22,211 nucleotides of DNA, from positions 1 through 22,211 of the IMG/VR virus record IMGVR_UViG_3300020347_000038; one strand, 5' to 3'. This document shows, piece after piece, positions 21,297 through 22,211 of the stretch. The first letter of the stretch is position 1; every line of letters starts with the position of its first letter. Source of the DNA: a virus. The notes under the pieces are model-generated. The model made no database searches. It was not told where the DNA came from and saw only the letters and a list, made by a program, of their open reading frames with translations. The position numbers and the translations under genes were made by a program.

Positions 21297-21749
21297 TTAT
21301 TCGTAAACTTTTTTTCTTTCATATGCTTGTTCATGTCTGCCTGTAATCTCTAGTATCTCCCACTCGCCATTTTCTAATACTCTTACTTTAGCATTTACTT
21401 TATCACAAGTCATATTATATATGCCTTCTTTATCTTCACTATCTTTGTATTTTCTTTCTGCTTCTCTTTTATTTTTTAAGCAGTCCATTAAGTTCTCACT
21501 TGCAACATGGTCAACTAATACTCTTGTACCGTCTGCTGAAATTTCAAAGATACATACTGCGAATACAACACCATCCTCTGGTGTAGATGAAGACTCTTTG
21601 TGTTCTTCTTTCATATAAGTTTTGTGTGTATGTTTCTTTTCAATAGGACAAACTTGATGGCCATCATCACCACAACCAGTACAATCTGCTTGTGCGTTTA
21701 GACCAAATGTAATTAATACTAGAAATAAAAATGCAATTAAATAATTCAT
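21297..21749 (-). CDS. Exported Cys-rich protein (150 aa), paralogue of the upstream gene
   Basis: The signal peptide is MNYLIAFLFLVLITFGLNAQ with cleavage likely near residue 20-22. The mature N-terminus is Cys/His-rich (DCTGCGDDGHQVCPIEKKHT), and a metal site is possible. The C-terminal domain (about residues 60-140) has VVFAVCIFEISADGTRVLVD, then LMDCLKNKREAERKYK and a later MTCDKVNAKV. The CLK-x-KR-x-A-x-R and C-x-x-V pattern is shared with the upstream 100-residue gene, so the two are tandem paralogues and the Cys pairs may form a disulphide. Exported to the periplasm by inference. No known family named. Confidence 0.7.
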   Translation of the reverse strand: MNYLIAFLFLVLITFGLNAQADCTGCGDDGHQVCPIEKKHTHKTYMKEEHKESSSTPEDGVVFAVCIFEISADGTRVLVDHVASENLMDCLKNKREAERKYKDSEDKEGIYNMTCDKVNAKVRVLENGEWEILEITGRHEQAYERKKVYE

Positions 21750-22051
21750 TAGTCTAAAATTTTAAGTAATCTAATACCGTATTTTGCTTGTTTGTCAACT
21801 TGTAATAATCCTTTTACAGACTTACAAGCGAATATAACTCTTTCGCCACCTACTTCTCTACTTGCTAGTCTTTTAGATTTTAAGCATTGACTTATATTTT
21901 CTTTATATACCCATTCAATTAATTTACCATTAAGTGTTAGAGTTAATGCAACTACACCACTTTTTTCATACTTTTCTCCACCAGTATAAAGCTTGGCTGC
22001 TAAAACTGGTAAACATAATAACGTAAAAAATATTATTAATAATTTTCTCAT
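21749..22051 (-). CDS. Exported small protein (100 aa), paralogue of the downstream gene
   Basis: The signal peptide is MRKLLIIFFTLLCLPVLAAK, cleaved near residue 19. The mature protein holds a beta segment (GVVALTLTLNGKLIEWVYKE), ISQCLKSKRLASREVG and VIFACKSVKGLLQV. The two Cys are about 20 residues apart and match the Cys of the downstream paralogue, so a conserved disulphide is likely. The ATG overlaps the upstream partial gene by 4 bases, and the stop overlaps the next ATG by one. It is probably a small periplasmic protein. No function recognised. Confidence 0.7.
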   Translation of the reverse strand: MRKLLIIFFTLLCLPVLAAKLYTGGEKYEKSGVVALTLTLNGKLIEWVYKENISQCLKSKRLASREVGGERVIFACKSVKGLLQVDKQAKYGIRLLKILD

Positions 22052-22211
22052 TGTACTGTTTTGCCATTTCCGTTTTGATAGATAATATTTCTATTACTAT
22101 CTTTTAATTTTTCTACATCTTCTCGTAAAATTTTTACGTCTTCTTGTAATCTTTTTATATTAACACCATTGTTCATCATATTTTCCATTTGTGATTGAAT
22201 GGTTTCCAATT
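22048..22211 (-). CDS. Partial gene, coiled-coil C-terminus
   Basis: An open frame enters from the right edge and ends at TGA 22050-22048, overlapping the next ATG as ATGA. The 53 visible residues include IKRLQEDVKILREDVEKLKD, a clear heptad coiled coil, and end QNGNGKTVQ. The start lies outside the window, so length and family cannot be given. Confidence 0.7.
   Translation of the reverse strand, partial: LETIQSQMENMMNNGVNIKRLQEDVKILREDVEKLKDSNRNIIYQNGNGKTVQ

Overview
The window is one strongly AT-rich, tightly packed block in which every supported gene lies on the minus strand, so transcription runs from the right edge to the left edge. Three things point to a T4-like marine myovirus: a T4 gp61-type primase followed by nrdA and nrdB, a RuvC-like nuclease, and TATAAATA boxes that look like T4 late promoters. 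The low GC, short overlaps and envelope-directed cargo resemble pelagiphages (SAR11 phages of the HTVC008M kind). The host is an inference, because nothing in the window names it.

Right part (about 13,685-22,211): small exported and membrane proteins, then a late-promoter operon in the order csgF, csgG, curlin-like repeat protein, FecR-domain protein, CHASE2-class III nucleotidyl cyclase. CsgG is the outer-membrane pore and CsgF the surface coupling factor of the curli (type VIII) secretion route. The next gene encodes a 367-residue secreted protein built of G-x-S-N repeats, a plausible amyloid substrate. The FecR protein is secreted and very rich in Asp, Glu, Trp and Tyr. The cyclase keeps every catalytic residue I could check. 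CsgE, CsgC and CsgD are not seen here. Upstream of this operon is a trio of very small membrane-protein genes (24, 54 and 29 residues) behind their own late-promoter box.

Middle part (about 8,525-13,643): replication and nucleotide metabolism, namely primase, class Ia ribonucleotide reductase (NrdA and NrdB with metal ligands, radical Tyr and active-site Cys intact), an overlooked 56-residue zinc-ribbon gene and the RuvC-like nuclease. A near-consensus sigma70-type promoter sits so close to the primase ATG that the message would be nearly leaderless.

Left-middle part (3,603-8,544): a surface-glycan cassette of five glycosyltransferase-like genes (three GT-A with DxD, two GT-B paralogues), an SGNH hydrolase and two small membrane proteins, joined mostly by 4-base ATGA overlaps.

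Left part (1-3,546): a run of short, probably early, genes driven by three nearly identical extended -10 promoters (TGATAGGAT), two of them with the same spacing to the start codon and related leaders. It includes a DUF3310 protein, a surface-antigen-like lipoprotein and several unknowns. No tRNA, CRISPR array, insertion sequence or attachment site was seen. The only long gene-free stretch is 3,403-3,602, which holds two of the promoters.
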